Positions 1-6,612 are shown, counted from the first letter of the stretch. The stretch is 13,263 bases of DNA from Pseudomonadota bacterium (GCA_023436945.1 JAEZHG010000225.1:1-13263), one strand, 5' to 3'. The notes: generated by a model from the letters alone, not told the origin. Numbers and translations: made by a program.

Positions 1-273
1 GTGAACCAGATGGATCAGGTCACCCAGCAAAACGCTGCCATGGTGGAAGAAACCACGGCAGCGGCAACGGGTCTGCAAAACGAAACGCGCCAACTGGCTT
101 CGCTGGTCGGTCGCTTCAACACCGGAAGGGCGCAGGTGTCGCAAGCCCCGATGCGCGCCACTTCCTCCAGTAATCGCCTGCAAGGTGGGCCGCCGCCCGC
201 TCTGGAGGCCCAGAGATCTCGACTTAGAGCAGTGGTCAACGGTCCCCCCGCCGAAGACTGGGATGAGTTTTAA
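1..273 (+). CDS. Methyl-accepting chemotaxis protein, C-terminal fragment
   Basis: This is the 3' end of a chemoreceptor gene cut by the window edge, so the visible first codon is not its true start. The first 35 or so residues (QVTQQNAAMVEETTAAA...) are the descending helix of the MCP cytoplasmic signalling domain, which passes ligand signals to CheW and CheA. A low-complexity, probably unstructured tail of about 50 residues rich in Gln, Ala, Pro and Arg follows. The protein ends in EDWDEF. The last five residues (DWDEF) fit the aromatic-x-x-aromatic pattern of the C-terminal pentapeptide that tethers CheR and CheB in receptors such as E. coli Tsr and Tar (NWETF). This suggests a methylation-adapting receptor. 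The ligand-binding and membrane parts lie outside the window. Confidence 0.93.
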   Translation: MNQMDQVTQQNAAMVEETTAAATGLQNETRQLASLVGRFNTGRAQVSQAPMRATSSSNRLQGGPPPALEAQRSRLRAVVNGPPAEDWDEF

Positions 274-280
274 GTCTGAG

Positions 281-546
281 GCGACCCCGGTTTCACATAC
301 CCCCTCAGCTAATCGGGGTCGCAACCTTTAACCTGATACCGAGGCCCGTGGGCCAAGGTTTCAGGATCGAGTTCTCGCCTTGGCTCTTAGCGGTTTCCCC
401 CTGCCGTTGGATCAAAGAGCCAAAATGCGAGGCGGTTCCGGTCGGAATGTCCCCCTCAATCTCCTTGACCGGAACCGCACCTTTTGTGAGTGCGCATGCT
501 ATCCCCTTGAACTGGCCCTGCATCCCCAAGATGCAGGGCCTTTGTT
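281..546 (+). ncRNA. Candidate structured RNA(s): row of stem-loops with C-rich loops
   Basis: The 279-bp gap between the chemoreceptor and the rhtA-type gene has no credible ORF but several inverted repeats: 281-289 with 314-322 (9 bp), 382-388 with 415-421 (7 bp), 432-443 with 467-478 (12 bp) and 514-523 with 531-540 (10 bp). Each of the first three has a loop of 23-26 nt containing CCCCCT (300-305, 397-402, 451-456). The fourth has CCCC in a 7-nt loop. Stems 1, 3 and 4 are followed by short T-rich stretches, strongest after 3 (CCTTTTG) and 4 (TTTGTT). C-rich loops are a known feature of alphaproteobacterial small RNAs that pair with Shine-Dalgarno regions. Whether this is one RNA, several, or the 3' UTR of the chemoreceptor cannot be told from sequence. 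I could not assign an Rfam class. Confidence 0.4.
514..546 (+). terminator. Rho-independent terminator
   Basis: A perfect 10-bp GC-rich stem (514-523 with 531-540) has a 7-nt loop and is followed by TTTGTT, so it reads as a terminator on the plus strand for whatever is transcribed from the chemoreceptor side. On the minus strand the same hairpin begins 12 nt after the stop codon of the rhtA-type gene but has no T run there. It may only stabilise or weakly end that transcript. Confidence 0.65.
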
Positions 547-552
547 ATGCGG

Positions 553-1476
553 TCAGGTGGTTACCCCGTCGGGGCAGTTCGAGGCGGGCAGGGCGGCCTG
601 CTCCTTGCGGGTGGTGGTCAGGACAGCCCCCACCGAGGCCGTCATAACAGCCGCAATCGCCAGCCACTGAAGGCCGCTGAGGTGTTCGCCGAGGAACAGT
701 AGTCCGGCCAGCGCGCCGATGGCGGGATCGGCACTGACGGCCACACCGAAGGTGCGCTTGGGGATGGACTTCAGCGCGACCATGTCGAGCAGGTAGGGGA
801 TGGTGCTGGAGACCAGCGCCACCACGACACCCATCATCAGCAGCTTGGGATCAAGCAGGGCAAGGCCCGCGGTGGCGGCACCGGCCGGCACAACCACCAT
901 GGCGGCAGTGGTCATGCCGACAGCCACCGTCGCACCCGACGGCAGATGGCTGACGCGCTGGCCAAAGACGATGTAGAGCGCCCAGAACAAGGCGGCCAGA
1001 GCGGCCCAGGCACAGCCGACCGGATCAAGGTTCGACGCACCGGCATTGATCGGCAGCAGCAGCGACAGGCCGGCCACAGCCACAACCACCCATACAAAGT
1101 GGATCGGCTTGCGCGCATTCAGAAGCGCAACGGCCAGCGGTCCGGTGAACTCAATGGCCAGTGCGATGCCGAGCGGAATCGTTGCCAGAGCCAGATAGAA
1201 GCTCAGGTTCATCATACCCAGCACAGTACCATAGAGGGCGAGACCACGCAGGTCTTTGGCCGTGAAATTATGACGCCACGGGCGGAAAACAGCCAGCAGG
1301 ATCAGGGCCGAGATACCGACGCGAAGGGCGGCAGTACCCATGGCTCCGGCCTGCGGAAAAAGGGTCTTGGCGAAGGATGTGCCAAGCGAAAGGAACAGGA
1401 TGCCGCCGATCAGCGCCAGATAGGGCACATAGATCGACAGGCCTTTGAGGCGGGGGGAGGAGAAGACGCTGAACAT
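553..1476 (-). CDS. rhtA: RhtA-like threonine/homoserine exporter (DMT/EamA superfamily)
   Basis: An inner-membrane permease of 307 residues with about ten hydrophobic segments in two EamA repeats (roughly residues 15-145 and 155-290). It matches E. coli RhtA along its length by recall: LGTSFAKTLFPQAGAMGTAALRVG near the N-terminus, IPLGIALAIEFTGPLAVAL in the middle, FVWVVVAVAGL just after, and the second-repeat segment IPKRTFGVAVSADPAIGALAGLLFLGE. RhtA exports threonine and homoserine by proton antiport; the substrate here is inferred and could be another amino acid or analogue. The ATG at 1476 has no clear Shine-Dalgarno sequence. It diverges from an Lrp/AsnC gene across an 84-bp gap, the usual layout for an exporter controlled by an amino-acid-sensing regulator. 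Confidence 0.88.
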   Translation of the reverse strand: MFSVFSSPRLKGLSIYVPYLALIGGILFLSLGTSFAKTLFPQAGAMGTAALRVGISALILLAVFRPWRHNFTAKDLRGLALYGTVLGMMNLSFYLALATIPLGIALAIEFTGPLAVALLNARKPIHFVWVVVAVAGLSLLLPINAGASNLDPVGCAWAALAALFWALYIVFGQRVSHLPSGATVAVGMTTAAMVVVPAGAATAGLALLDPKLLMMGVVVALVSSTIPYLLDMVALKSIPKRTFGVAVSADPAIGALAGLLFLGEHLSGLQWLAIAAVMTASVGAVLTTTRKEQAALPASNCPDGVTT

Positions 1477-1522
1477 GGCAGAGAGATACCGAAAACGGCC
1501 TGACGGGTCTTGGCGATTTCAG

Positions 1523-1566
1523 TTGCATTGATGCATGAAAACGGCGTTTGATATCCTATTATGCAA
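1523..1566. promoter_or_regulatory. Probable Lrp operator and overlapping promoter in rhtA/lrp divergon
   Basis: The gap holds the inverted repeat TGCAT-TG-ATGCA (1524-1535), and the same half-site recurs as ATGCAA over the regulator's start codon (1561-1566), 30 bp from the right arm. A possible plus-strand promoter is TTGATG (1528-1533), an 18-bp spacer and TATCCT (1552-1557), which places the -35 inside the dyad and the start point at or near the ATG. That fits autoregulation and a leaderless or nearly leaderless mRNA. Positions are read directly; binding by the adjacent regulator is inferred. Confidence 0.5.
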
Positions 1567-2052
1567 GAAAACGTCATCCTCGATGATTTCGATCATCGCC
1601 TGCTCGATATGGTCCGTGTGAACAACCTGACGCCTGCGCGGGTGCTGGCGGACAAGGTGGGTCTGTCGGAGTCCGCCGTTTCACGCCGTCTGCGACGGAT
1701 GCGCGAGGCGGGGATCATTGTGGCCGATGTGGCGGTGGTGGATCGCGGGCGTCTGGAAAAGGCGCTGACCATGCATGTGCTGGTCGAGATGGAGCGTGAG
1801 GGCACGGCGGTTATCGATGCCCTGATTGCCAAGATGAAGGCCCGCCGTGAGGTCCATGGCATGTGGTACACAACCGGCCATGTGGATCTGATCCTCTATG
1901 TCGTGGTGCCGGATATGGAGGCCTATGACACCTTCACGCGCGAGGCGCTGAACGACGATGCAAGGGTGCGAAACTTCACCACCCTGCTGACCATCCGCGA
2001 GGTCATGCCGTTTGATCCGTCTCAGCGCGTCGTATCAAGGCTGTCGCCATAA
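1561..2052 (+). CDS. Lrp/AsnC family transcriptional regulator
   Basis: A 163-residue one-domain-pair regulator. Residues about 8-60 form the AsnC-type winged helix-turn-helix (DHRLLDMVRVNNLTPARVLADKVGLSESAVSRRLRRMREAGII). Residues about 75-150 form the RAM ligand-binding and oligomerisation domain (HVLVEMERE..., GMWYTTGHVDLILYVVVPDMEAYDTF). Such proteins form octamers or similar assemblies that wrap DNA and respond to amino acids. It diverges from the rhtA-type exporter, its most likely target, and probably also controls itself. No Shine-Dalgarno sequence precedes the ATG at 1561, and a possible -10 box ends only 3 nt before it, so the mRNA may be leaderless. Which amino acid it senses cannot be read from sequence. 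Confidence 0.92.
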   Translation: MQENVILDDFDHRLLDMVRVNNLTPARVLADKVGLSESAVSRRLRRMREAGIIVADVAVVDRGRLEKALTMHVLVEMEREGTAVIDALIAKMKARREVHGMWYTTGHVDLILYVVVPDMEAYDTFTREALNDDARVRNFTTLLTIREVMPFDPSQRVVSRLSP

Positions 2053-2092
2053 CGAAAATGACAATGACCACGGTGATGGCAGCTACAGGCAT

Positions 2093-2142
2093 TATCTAGT
2101 GTAATGGGGCGATACAGTATCTAGTGTAATGGGGCGATACAG
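2093..2142. repeat. Perfect 25-bp tandem direct repeat (two copies)
   Basis: Positions 2093-2117 and 2118-2142 are identical and abut exactly. Each unit begins TATCTAGTGTAATGG and ends GCGATACAG. The repeat lies in the 278-bp gap between the lrp-type gene and cysK, about 190 bp before the cysK start. It could be a paired protein-binding site or a recent slippage duplication. I do not recognise the motif, and no third copy is visible in the window. Confidence 0.95.
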
Positions 2143-2226
2143 TTTGCTTCCCAAGAAGCAGCTCACCTCGCCCTGACTGGTGCATATGCAATCCTATGCG
2201 TCGGATGCCGCCATTACGCGATAAGG

Positions 2227-2262
2227 CTCAGCTTTTCTAAATGCTGTCTTAGAAAAGCTGGG
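2227..2262. promoter_or_regulatory. Long AT-rich dyad upstream of cysK
   Basis: A perfect 12-bp inverted repeat (2229-2240 with 2249-2260), extendable by a G-U and a C-G pair, surrounds an 8-nt spacer. Arms read CAGCTTTTCTAA and its complement. No T run follows on either strand, so it is a poor terminator. It lies just upstream of the probable cysK promoter, where an operator dyad would be expected, but it could also be the end of the lrp-type transcript. The regulator is unknown. Confidence 0.5.
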
Positions 2263-2274
2263 AGGTTTCGGGTT

Positions 2275-2300
2275 GTGACGGGGCGTATACGCGCTATGTC
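2275..2300 (+). promoter_or_regulatory. Probable cysK promoter (Caulobacter-type housekeeping sigma)
   Basis: GTGACGG (2275-2281), an 11-bp spacer and GCTATGTC (2293-2300) closely fit the Caulobacter sigma-73 pattern TTGACGS-N10-14-GCTANAWC, with 6 of 7 and 7 of 8 positions matching as I recall the consensus. The spacer contains the perfect 10-bp palindrome GCGTATACGC (2283-2292), which a repressor could use. A Shine-Dalgarno AAGGAG (2319-2324) lies 6 nt before the cysK ATG. Confidence 0.55.
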
Positions 2301-2330
2301 TTTGTCTTAGGCCAACCCAAGGAGAATGCC

Positions 2331-3311
2331 ATGTCCAACACCACGTATGATGCCAGCCGCCACAAGAAGGCCGGACGTGGCAAGGTGTTTGACAGCATCG
2401 TCGATACCATCGGCGATACCCCGCTGGTGGCTCTGCCGAACCTGACCAAGGAACTGAACCCCAAGGCCCGCGTACTGGCCAAGCTGGAGTTCTTCAACCC
2501 GATTGCCTCGGTGAAGGATCGTATCGGCGTGGCCATGGTCGAGGCTCTGGAACAGGCAGGCAAGATCGCACCGGGTGCGACCCTAATCGAGCCGACCAGC
2601 GGTAACACCGGCATTGCGCTGGCCTTTGTGGCTGCGGCCAAGGGTTACAAGCTGATACTCTGCATGCCGGAATCCATGTCGATCGAGCGTCGCAAGATGC
2701 TGGCGCTTTTGGGTGCCAAGCTGGAACTGACGCCGGCCGAAAAGGGCATGAAGGGCGCGATTGCCCGTGCTGAGGAACTGCTGGCGGAAATCCCCGGCTC
2801 GATTTCTCCGGCCCAGTTTGAAAACGACGCCAATCCGGCCATCCACGAAGTCTCGACCGCCGAGGAAATCTGGAACGATACTGCTGGCTCGGTGGATGTG
2901 GTGATCGCGGGCGTTGGCACCGGTGGTACCATCACTGGCGTCGGTCATGCGCTGAAGGCCAAGAAGGCCTCGGTGAAGATGATCGCTGTCGAGCCGACCG
3001 CATCGCCCGTTCTGTCGGGTGGCGCGCCTGGTCCGCACAAGATCCAGGGCATTGGCGCGGGCTTCGTGCCGCCGGTCATCGACACGGCTGTGATCGACGC
3101 TGTCGAGCAGGTCGCCAACGAAGACGCCTTCGACATGGCCCGCAAGGTGGCGGCTGTTGAGGGTATTCCGGTGGGTATTTCCTCGGGTGCGGCCCTGACT
3201 GCCGCCTTCCGTCTGGCCCAGCAGGACGACTATGCGGGCAAAACCATCGTGGTCATCATCCCGAGCTTTGCAGAACGTTACCTTTCGACGGCCCTTTTCG
3301 AGGGTTTGTAA
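2331..3311 (+). CDS. cysK: Cysteine synthase A (O-acetylserine sulfhydrylase)
   Basis: A cytoplasmic, pyridoxal-phosphate-dependent enzyme that makes L-cysteine from O-acetylserine and sulfide, the last step of sulfur assimilation. At 326 residues it is close to the family norm. Visible motifs are ASVKDR with the Schiff-base lysine K62, the substrate loop TSGNTG (89-94), the phosphate-binding GTGGT (196-200), and GISSGAA (282-288), whose serine contacts the pyridine nitrogen. The C-terminus reads [13 protein letters not shown]. The ATG at 2331 has a strong AAGGAG ribosome site. It follows the lrp/rhtA divergon on the same strand but has its own promoter. Cystathionine beta-synthase is a relative, but the length and the absence of a CBS regulatory domain favour CysK. 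Confidence 0.96.
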   Translation: MSNTTYDASRHKKAGRGKVFDSIVDTIGDTPLVALPNLTKELNPKARVLAKLEFFNPIASVKDRIGVAMVEALEQAGKIAPGATLIEPTSGNTGIALAFVAAAKGYKLILCMPESMSIERRKMLALLGAKLELTPAEKGMKGAIARAEELLAEIPGSISPAQFENDANPAIHEVSTAEEIWNDTAGSVDVVIAGVGTGGTITGVGHALKAKKASVKMIAVEPTASPVLSGGAPGPHKIQGIGAGFVPPVIDTAVIDAVEQVANEDAFDMARKVAAVEGIPVGISSGAALTAAFRLAQQDDYAGKTIVVIIPSFAERYLSTALFEGL

Positions 3312-3360
3312 GAAATAACCGCGTTCAATTCGCGTGCAATATTGATAAGGGCTTACGCAG

Positions 3361-3384
3361 GCGAACCGTAGATGCACGGTTCGC
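3361..3384 (+). terminator. Hairpin after cysK, possible terminator
   Basis: A 9-bp perfect stem (3361-3369 with 3376-3384) with a 6-nt loop lies 50 bp after the cysK stop. Only TTGC follows rather than a true T run, so termination may be weak or Rho-assisted. Confidence 0.4.
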
Positions 3385-3425
3385 TTGCAAACCTGTAGTT
3401 AATACGATCCTGTTATCTAAGCAGG

Positions 3426-4655
3426 ATGGAAAGCACTGCGAAGATGAGCGCCGCTGAGGCACCAACCGAGATCGGCAGAGAGCGTCTGACGCTTCTTCGC
3501 CGCCTGAGTGATGTTGTCGGCCTGCCCAGTAGCCGCATCAACGCCTTTGAGCGCTCGGTGGTGGCTGACCTGCTGATCGAGGTTCTACGTCAGGCACCGC
3601 TGGAAGAGCGTGTGCGCGTGGCCTCCAAACTGTCTCCCCTGACTGAGATACCGAACAACCTGTGTCGTATGCTACTGCGCGATGACATCGAGGTGGCTTC
3701 GAAGCTGATCGACGAAAACCAGGCGCTGAATGACTTCGACCTGATCGGGTGTGTGAACGAGGCGTCGTTGGAGCACTGCAAGCGCATCGCCATGCGCCGT
3801 CCGGTCAGTGCAGCCCTGTCGGATGCTCTGATCGCGCGCAATGACGTCGAGATCATGCAGCTGGTTCTGGCCAATGATTTTGCGCTGATCCCCATGACGG
3901 CGCTGGAAAAGATCGTGGCCTATAGCCGCTTCCATCCTGAACTGTGCGCATCGGTGCTGAAACGGCCCGAGCTGCGCCCGTCCAGCGCCTATATGATCTT
4001 CTGGTGGTGTAGCGCGGCAGAGCGCAGCATCATCCTGCGCCGTTTTGCTGTGTCACGCGAAGTGCTGCAGAGCAGTGTCAGCGACATGTTCAGACTGGCC
4101 TTCAGCGGTGACTTTGACGATCAGGTCGTGCTGAAAGCGCTCCAGTTCATCGAGCGTCGCCAGCGCCGTCGCGATCTGGCCGAGGCTTCGCCCTATGGCG
4201 GTCTGGAAGGACTGATCAAGGAAGCCAGTATTCAGGGCATGACGCCGGAAATCGTGGCGGACATTGGCCATCTGGCCGGTATTCGTCCGTTGACGGCTGC
4301 CAAGATACTGAGCGACGAGGGCGGCGAGGCACTGGCTGTCCTGTGTAAAGCGACGGGCCTGACGCGCCACTATCTGTCGCTGCTGTGGAAGGCTATGCGT
4401 TATGATGGCAGCGGCAATGACGAGGTTCAGTCAGAACGCTGGCAGCGTGTTCAGGTAACCTACGAAATGCTGGCAGTAGATCGTGCGCAGACAGTCATCC
4501 GTTACTGGAACTGGGCGCTGACTTCTGCGCTGACGCCTGATCTCATCCGAGCGATCCGTGAAGGTGAAGATCACCTTATTGACGAGTTCTCTGCCGCAGA
4601 ACGTGCAGCATTGCTGGCGCTCGGTGGTGATCTTCGCTCTGAGCAAGCAAGCTGA
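3426..4655 (+). CDS. DUF2336 family protein
   Basis: A 409-residue protein that resembles the DUF2336 family of alphaproteobacteria. It is predicted soluble and almost wholly helical, with repeated short helices in the first 250 residues (VVADLLIEVLRQAPLEERVRVASKL, DVEIMQLVLAND, YSRFHPELCASVLKRPEL), giving a HEAT-like look. No catalytic motif, signal peptide or membrane segment is visible. The C-terminal third shares a pattern with the DUF2336 protein at 5505-6605: A-x2-I, then ALAV-x-C-x-A-x2-L, and finally R-x-W near the end. The ATG at 3426 follows a possible -10 (TTATCT, 3413-3418) by 7 nt and has no good Shine-Dalgarno. A second in-frame ATG at 3444 is an alternative start. It is apparently monocistronic, with a terminator at 4687-4723. 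Function unknown. Confidence 0.88.
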   Translation: MESTAKMSAAEAPTEIGRERLTLLRRLSDVVGLPSSRINAFERSVVADLLIEVLRQAPLEERVRVASKLSPLTEIPNNLCRMLLRDDIEVASKLIDENQALNDFDLIGCVNEASLEHCKRIAMRRPVSAALSDALIARNDVEIMQLVLANDFALIPMTALEKIVAYSRFHPELCASVLKRPELRPSSAYMIFWWCSAAERSIILRRFAVSREVLQSSVSDMFRLAFSGDFDDQVVLKALQFIERRQRRRDLAEASPYGGLEGLIKEASIQGMTPEIVADIGHLAGIRPLTAAKILSDEGGEALAVLCKATGLTRHYLSLLWKAMRYDGSGNDEVQSERWQRVQVTYEMLAVDRAQTVIRYWNWALTSALTPDLIRAIREGEDHLIDEFSAAERAALLALGGDLRSEQAS

Positions 4656-4686
4656 CTCAACCTTAAATAGTTAAAGCTAAGCTTAG

Positions 4687-4723
4687 CATGCGCTGATTGA
4701 ATTCTGAATCAGTGCATGTTTTT
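4687..4723 (+). terminator. Rho-independent terminator of the first DUF2336 gene
   Basis: A 12-bp stem with one G-U pair (4687-4698 with 4707-4718), an 8-nt loop, then TTTTT (4719-4723), 32 bp after the stop codon. The perfect palindrome GCTAAGCTTAGC (4676-4687) sits directly before it. Confidence 0.75.
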
Positions 4724-4984
4724 GCACGCCCAGAGCGATAATATATAGGGCTATATATTTAAAAGAGAAATTCTCGAAGAATGCCGCTCGTCGAGTGCTA
4801 ATTCGCAACGTGTATTACTGCGGATTTGTACGTATTTAATGCTGTATAGCGAAGCTGATTTTATGGTTTTTTTGTGTTGTTTCTCTATTTGAGCGAAATT
4901 TGCTATATAAATCTGGACAGATAAGAATAACTATGAAAACACTTGCTTCGTTCAGTGCTGGGGCACTGTAAAAACCTTCATTTG
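4724..4984 (+). promoter_or_regulatory. AT-rich mucR upstream and leader region
   Basis: This gap is markedly AT-rich. It has a 9+2+9 inverted repeat of alternating A/T (4740-4748 with 4751-4759), a T-rich tract (about 4859-4890), and TATATAAA at 4904-4911 as the likely -10 region for mucR. I find no -35 at a standard distance. A 12-codon reading frame with ATG at 4933 and TAA at 4969-4971 ([12 protein letters not shown]) ends 13 nt before the chosen mucR start. Its last codons form a 6-bp hairpin (4953-4958 with 4963-4968). AT-rich tracts are typical MucR targets, so autoregulation is plausible. Translation of the short frame is unproven. Confidence 0.45.
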
Positions 4985-5422
4985 ATGGGCAATATGGATA
5001 ACCAACCCGAACTTCTCGAAATGACGGCAGACATCGTTTCTGCTTATGTCAGCAACAACATGGTTCCTGCTGAAGCTGTTTCGGGCCTTATTGCTCAGGT
5101 GCACGCTGCACTGACGGGTCTTTCGGCAGAGCCTGTAGAAGTCGAGCCGGAACCGCGTGAACCGGCTGTTCCGGTTCGCAAGTCGATTACTCCGGACTTC
5201 CTCGTTTGCCTGGAAGACGGTCGCAAGTTCAAGTCGCTGAAGCGTCACCTGCGCACCAAATACAATATGTCGCCGGAAGAGTACCGCGAGAAGTGGGGCC
5301 TTCCGAAGGACTATCCGATGGTTGCTCCGAACTATGCCAAGGCACGTTCGGATCTGGCCAAGCAAATGGGCCTGGGCCAAGGTGGTCGCAAGCCGGCCCG
5401 CGCGACCCGCGCCAAGAAATAA
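4985..5422 (+). CDS. mucR: MucR/Ros family transcriptional regulator
   Basis: A DNA-binding protein of 145 residues. The N-terminal part ([21 protein letters not shown]) is the conserved MucR oligomerisation region. A Pro/Glu-rich linker follows, and the C-terminal half ([59 protein letters not shown]) is the Ros/MucR zinc-finger-like domain with a basic tail. The second finger cysteine of Ros is Asp here (CLED) and the last histidine is not obvious, as in several MucR homologues, so zinc binding is uncertain. In Caulobacter MucR proteins act with the cell-cycle circuit; elsewhere they silence AT-rich genes. The frame opens further upstream, but homologues begin near DNQPELLE, so ATG 4985 or 4994 is preferred; neither has a good ribosome site. 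Confidence 0.92.
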   Translation: MGNMDNQPELLEMTADIVSAYVSNNMVPAEAVSGLIAQVHAALTGLSAEPVEVEPEPREPAVPVRKSITPDFLVCLEDGRKFKSLKRHLRTKYNMSPEEYREKWGLPKDYPMVAPNYAKARSDLAKQMGLGQGGRKPARATRAKK

Positions 5423-5447
5423 GCTTTCGCCTTATCGGCAAAGCAAA

Positions 5448-5475
5448 CGCCCACTCGAAAGAGTGGGCGTTTTTT
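5448..5475. terminator. Strong, probably bidirectional terminator between mucR and DUF2336 gene
   Basis: A 9-bp perfect stem (5448-5456 with 5461-5469) is closed by a GAAA tetraloop and followed by six T. On the minus strand the stem is followed by TTTGCTTT, so it can also end the convergent DUF2336 transcript, whose stop codon lies 30 bp away. Confidence 0.88.
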
Positions 5476-5504
5476 ATTGTCTGTACTGGTTTGGCCGGAA
5501 AAGA

Positions 5505-6605
5505 TCAGGCGGCGTGAAGTGCCGCGCGGCGCGTCTTCCAGAAACGCAGGGTACGGCGCGCGTTCTCAACATCCAGCTGCGAATACATGGTGGCATAGCT
5601 GCGGGCCTTGCCCATGGCGTTGGTCTCGCTGTTCAGCAGCACTACGGCGTAGGTCAGGAACAGGGCCTTATCGAGATCTGCGGCGCGGCAAACAACAGCC
5701 AGTGCATCCAGCTCGCGTTTCTCGATGATGTTCTGGGCGGTGTGGTAGTCGATATCTGCCAGTTGAGACAGGGCGATCAGGAAGCTGGAACGGCTGCCCG
5801 AACGCAGGAAGCGGGCGAGTACCTGCGGGGTCAGCTGGCCTGCGCTACGCAGCTCCTCGACATAGGCGAGGCTCTCGGCATAGTCCGGCGGCAGGGTGCC
5901 GTGATCGGTCGCCAGACGAGTACGGCTGACGGCGAGGGCGGCATCCAGTTCTTCGGGGCTGAGGCGGCTGTTCTCTTCGAGGATCTTGGAGCGCAGACGC
6001 TCCTCGACCACGAAATACATCTCGTTCAGCAGATCTATTGGCAGGTTGGTGCGGTTGACGGTCGCTTCGTGCAGATCGGGGTTCTGCTTGGCGCGATCAA
6101 CGATGGTCTCGCTGGCTTCACGCGACAGTTTGGCGGTTTCGTTCGACAGCAGGGCGTGCAGGGTGTCGTCGTCACCATGCTCGACGATAGCGTCGGTGAC
6201 GGCCTCGTTGATGTTCGGGCGCACGCTGACGGCGCGGATGTGTTCCTGACTGCCCTTGGTGCGGATGACGTTGATCAGGTCGGTATCCTGAAGCACCGGA
6301 GAGTGGCTGAGCACAGGGGTAGCGACGGCGATGTCGTCCGACGCCATTTGCAGCACAAGGCTGCGCGGGGCGTTGGGGCTTTCGGCAAAGCGGCGGGCGA
6401 TCTCGGCACGGACTTCCAGTTCCATGGCGCGGGTCAGGTCACCCAGCACGGCACCATAGAGGTCTTTCTCGATCGGCTTGATCTCGCTGGTGCCGAAGAA
6501 GGAGTCCGTCAATTCTCGAAGTAGTGTGCGGCGGGCAGCGCTGTCTGACTGTTTGGCCAGATTCACAAGTTCCGGAAGGCGGGTTTCTAGGAGCGAGTCA
6601 GTCAT
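5505..6605 (-). CDS. DUF2336 family protein, second copy
   Basis: A 366-residue, helix-rich soluble protein of the DUF2336 type. The core (roughly residues 25-230) is built from short helical repeats (LYGAVLGDLTRAMELEVRAEIARRF, DDIAVATPVLSHSP, DDDTLHALLSNE). The C-terminal third shares the A-x2-I ... ALAV-x-C-x-A-x2-L ... R-x-W pattern with the DUF2336 protein at 3426-4655, but overall similarity is low, so the two are distant paralogues. The reading frame opens 25 codons further upstream, but ATG 6605 gives MTDSLLETRLPEL and starts 7 nt after the stop of the upstream exported-protein gene, which points to an operon. It converges with mucR across a shared terminator. No enzyme motif is visible; function unknown. 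Confidence 0.85.
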   Translation of the reverse strand: MTDSLLETRLPELVNLAKQSDSAARRTLLRELTDSFFGTSEIKPIEKDLYGAVLGDLTRAMELEVRAEIARRFAESPNAPRSLVLQMASDDIAVATPVLSHSPVLQDTDLINVIRTKGSQEHIRAVSVRPNINEAVTDAIVEHGDDDTLHALLSNETAKLSREASETIVDRAKQNPDLHEATVNRTNLPIDLLNEMYFVVEERLRSKILEENSRLSPEELDAALAVSRTRLATDHGTLPPDYAESLAYVEELRSAGQLTPQVLARFLRSGSRSSFLIALSQLADIDYHTAQNIIEKRELDALAVVCRAADLDKALFLTYAVVLLNSETNAMGKARSYATMYSQLDVENARRTLRFWKTRRAALHAA

Positions 6606-6612
6606 GGTCGTG

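Noticed and set aside
281..546. 6S RNA in the first intergenic gap
   Set aside because: 6S RNA is one long hairpin with a central bubble; here there are separate local hairpins and no closing stem spanning the region.
2093..2142. CRISPR repeats or mobile-element ends
   Set aside because: The two units abut with no spacer, there are only two, and no transposase or cas gene is nearby.
2229..2260. Terminator for the lrp-type gene
   Set aside because: The stem is AT-rich with no T run on either strand, so an operator or structural role is more likely; termination is not excluded.
2583..3377. Minus-strand frame of 264 codons
   Set aside because: Antisense to cysK, His/Arg-rich composition typical of a shadow frame, no domain.
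4663..4674. CtrA site from two TTAA boxes
   Set aside because: The boxes are 4 bp apart instead of 7, and they lie between a stop codon and its terminator.
4943..4984. TTG start at 4943 for MucR
   Set aside because: The extra 14 residues are not part of the family, TTG has no ribosome site, and the segment overlaps the leader hairpin.
5322..6524. Long plus-strand reading frame of 400 codons
   Set aside because: It runs antisense to the second DUF2336 gene, mirrors its GC-rich codon pattern, lacks a ribosome site and shows no recognisable domain.
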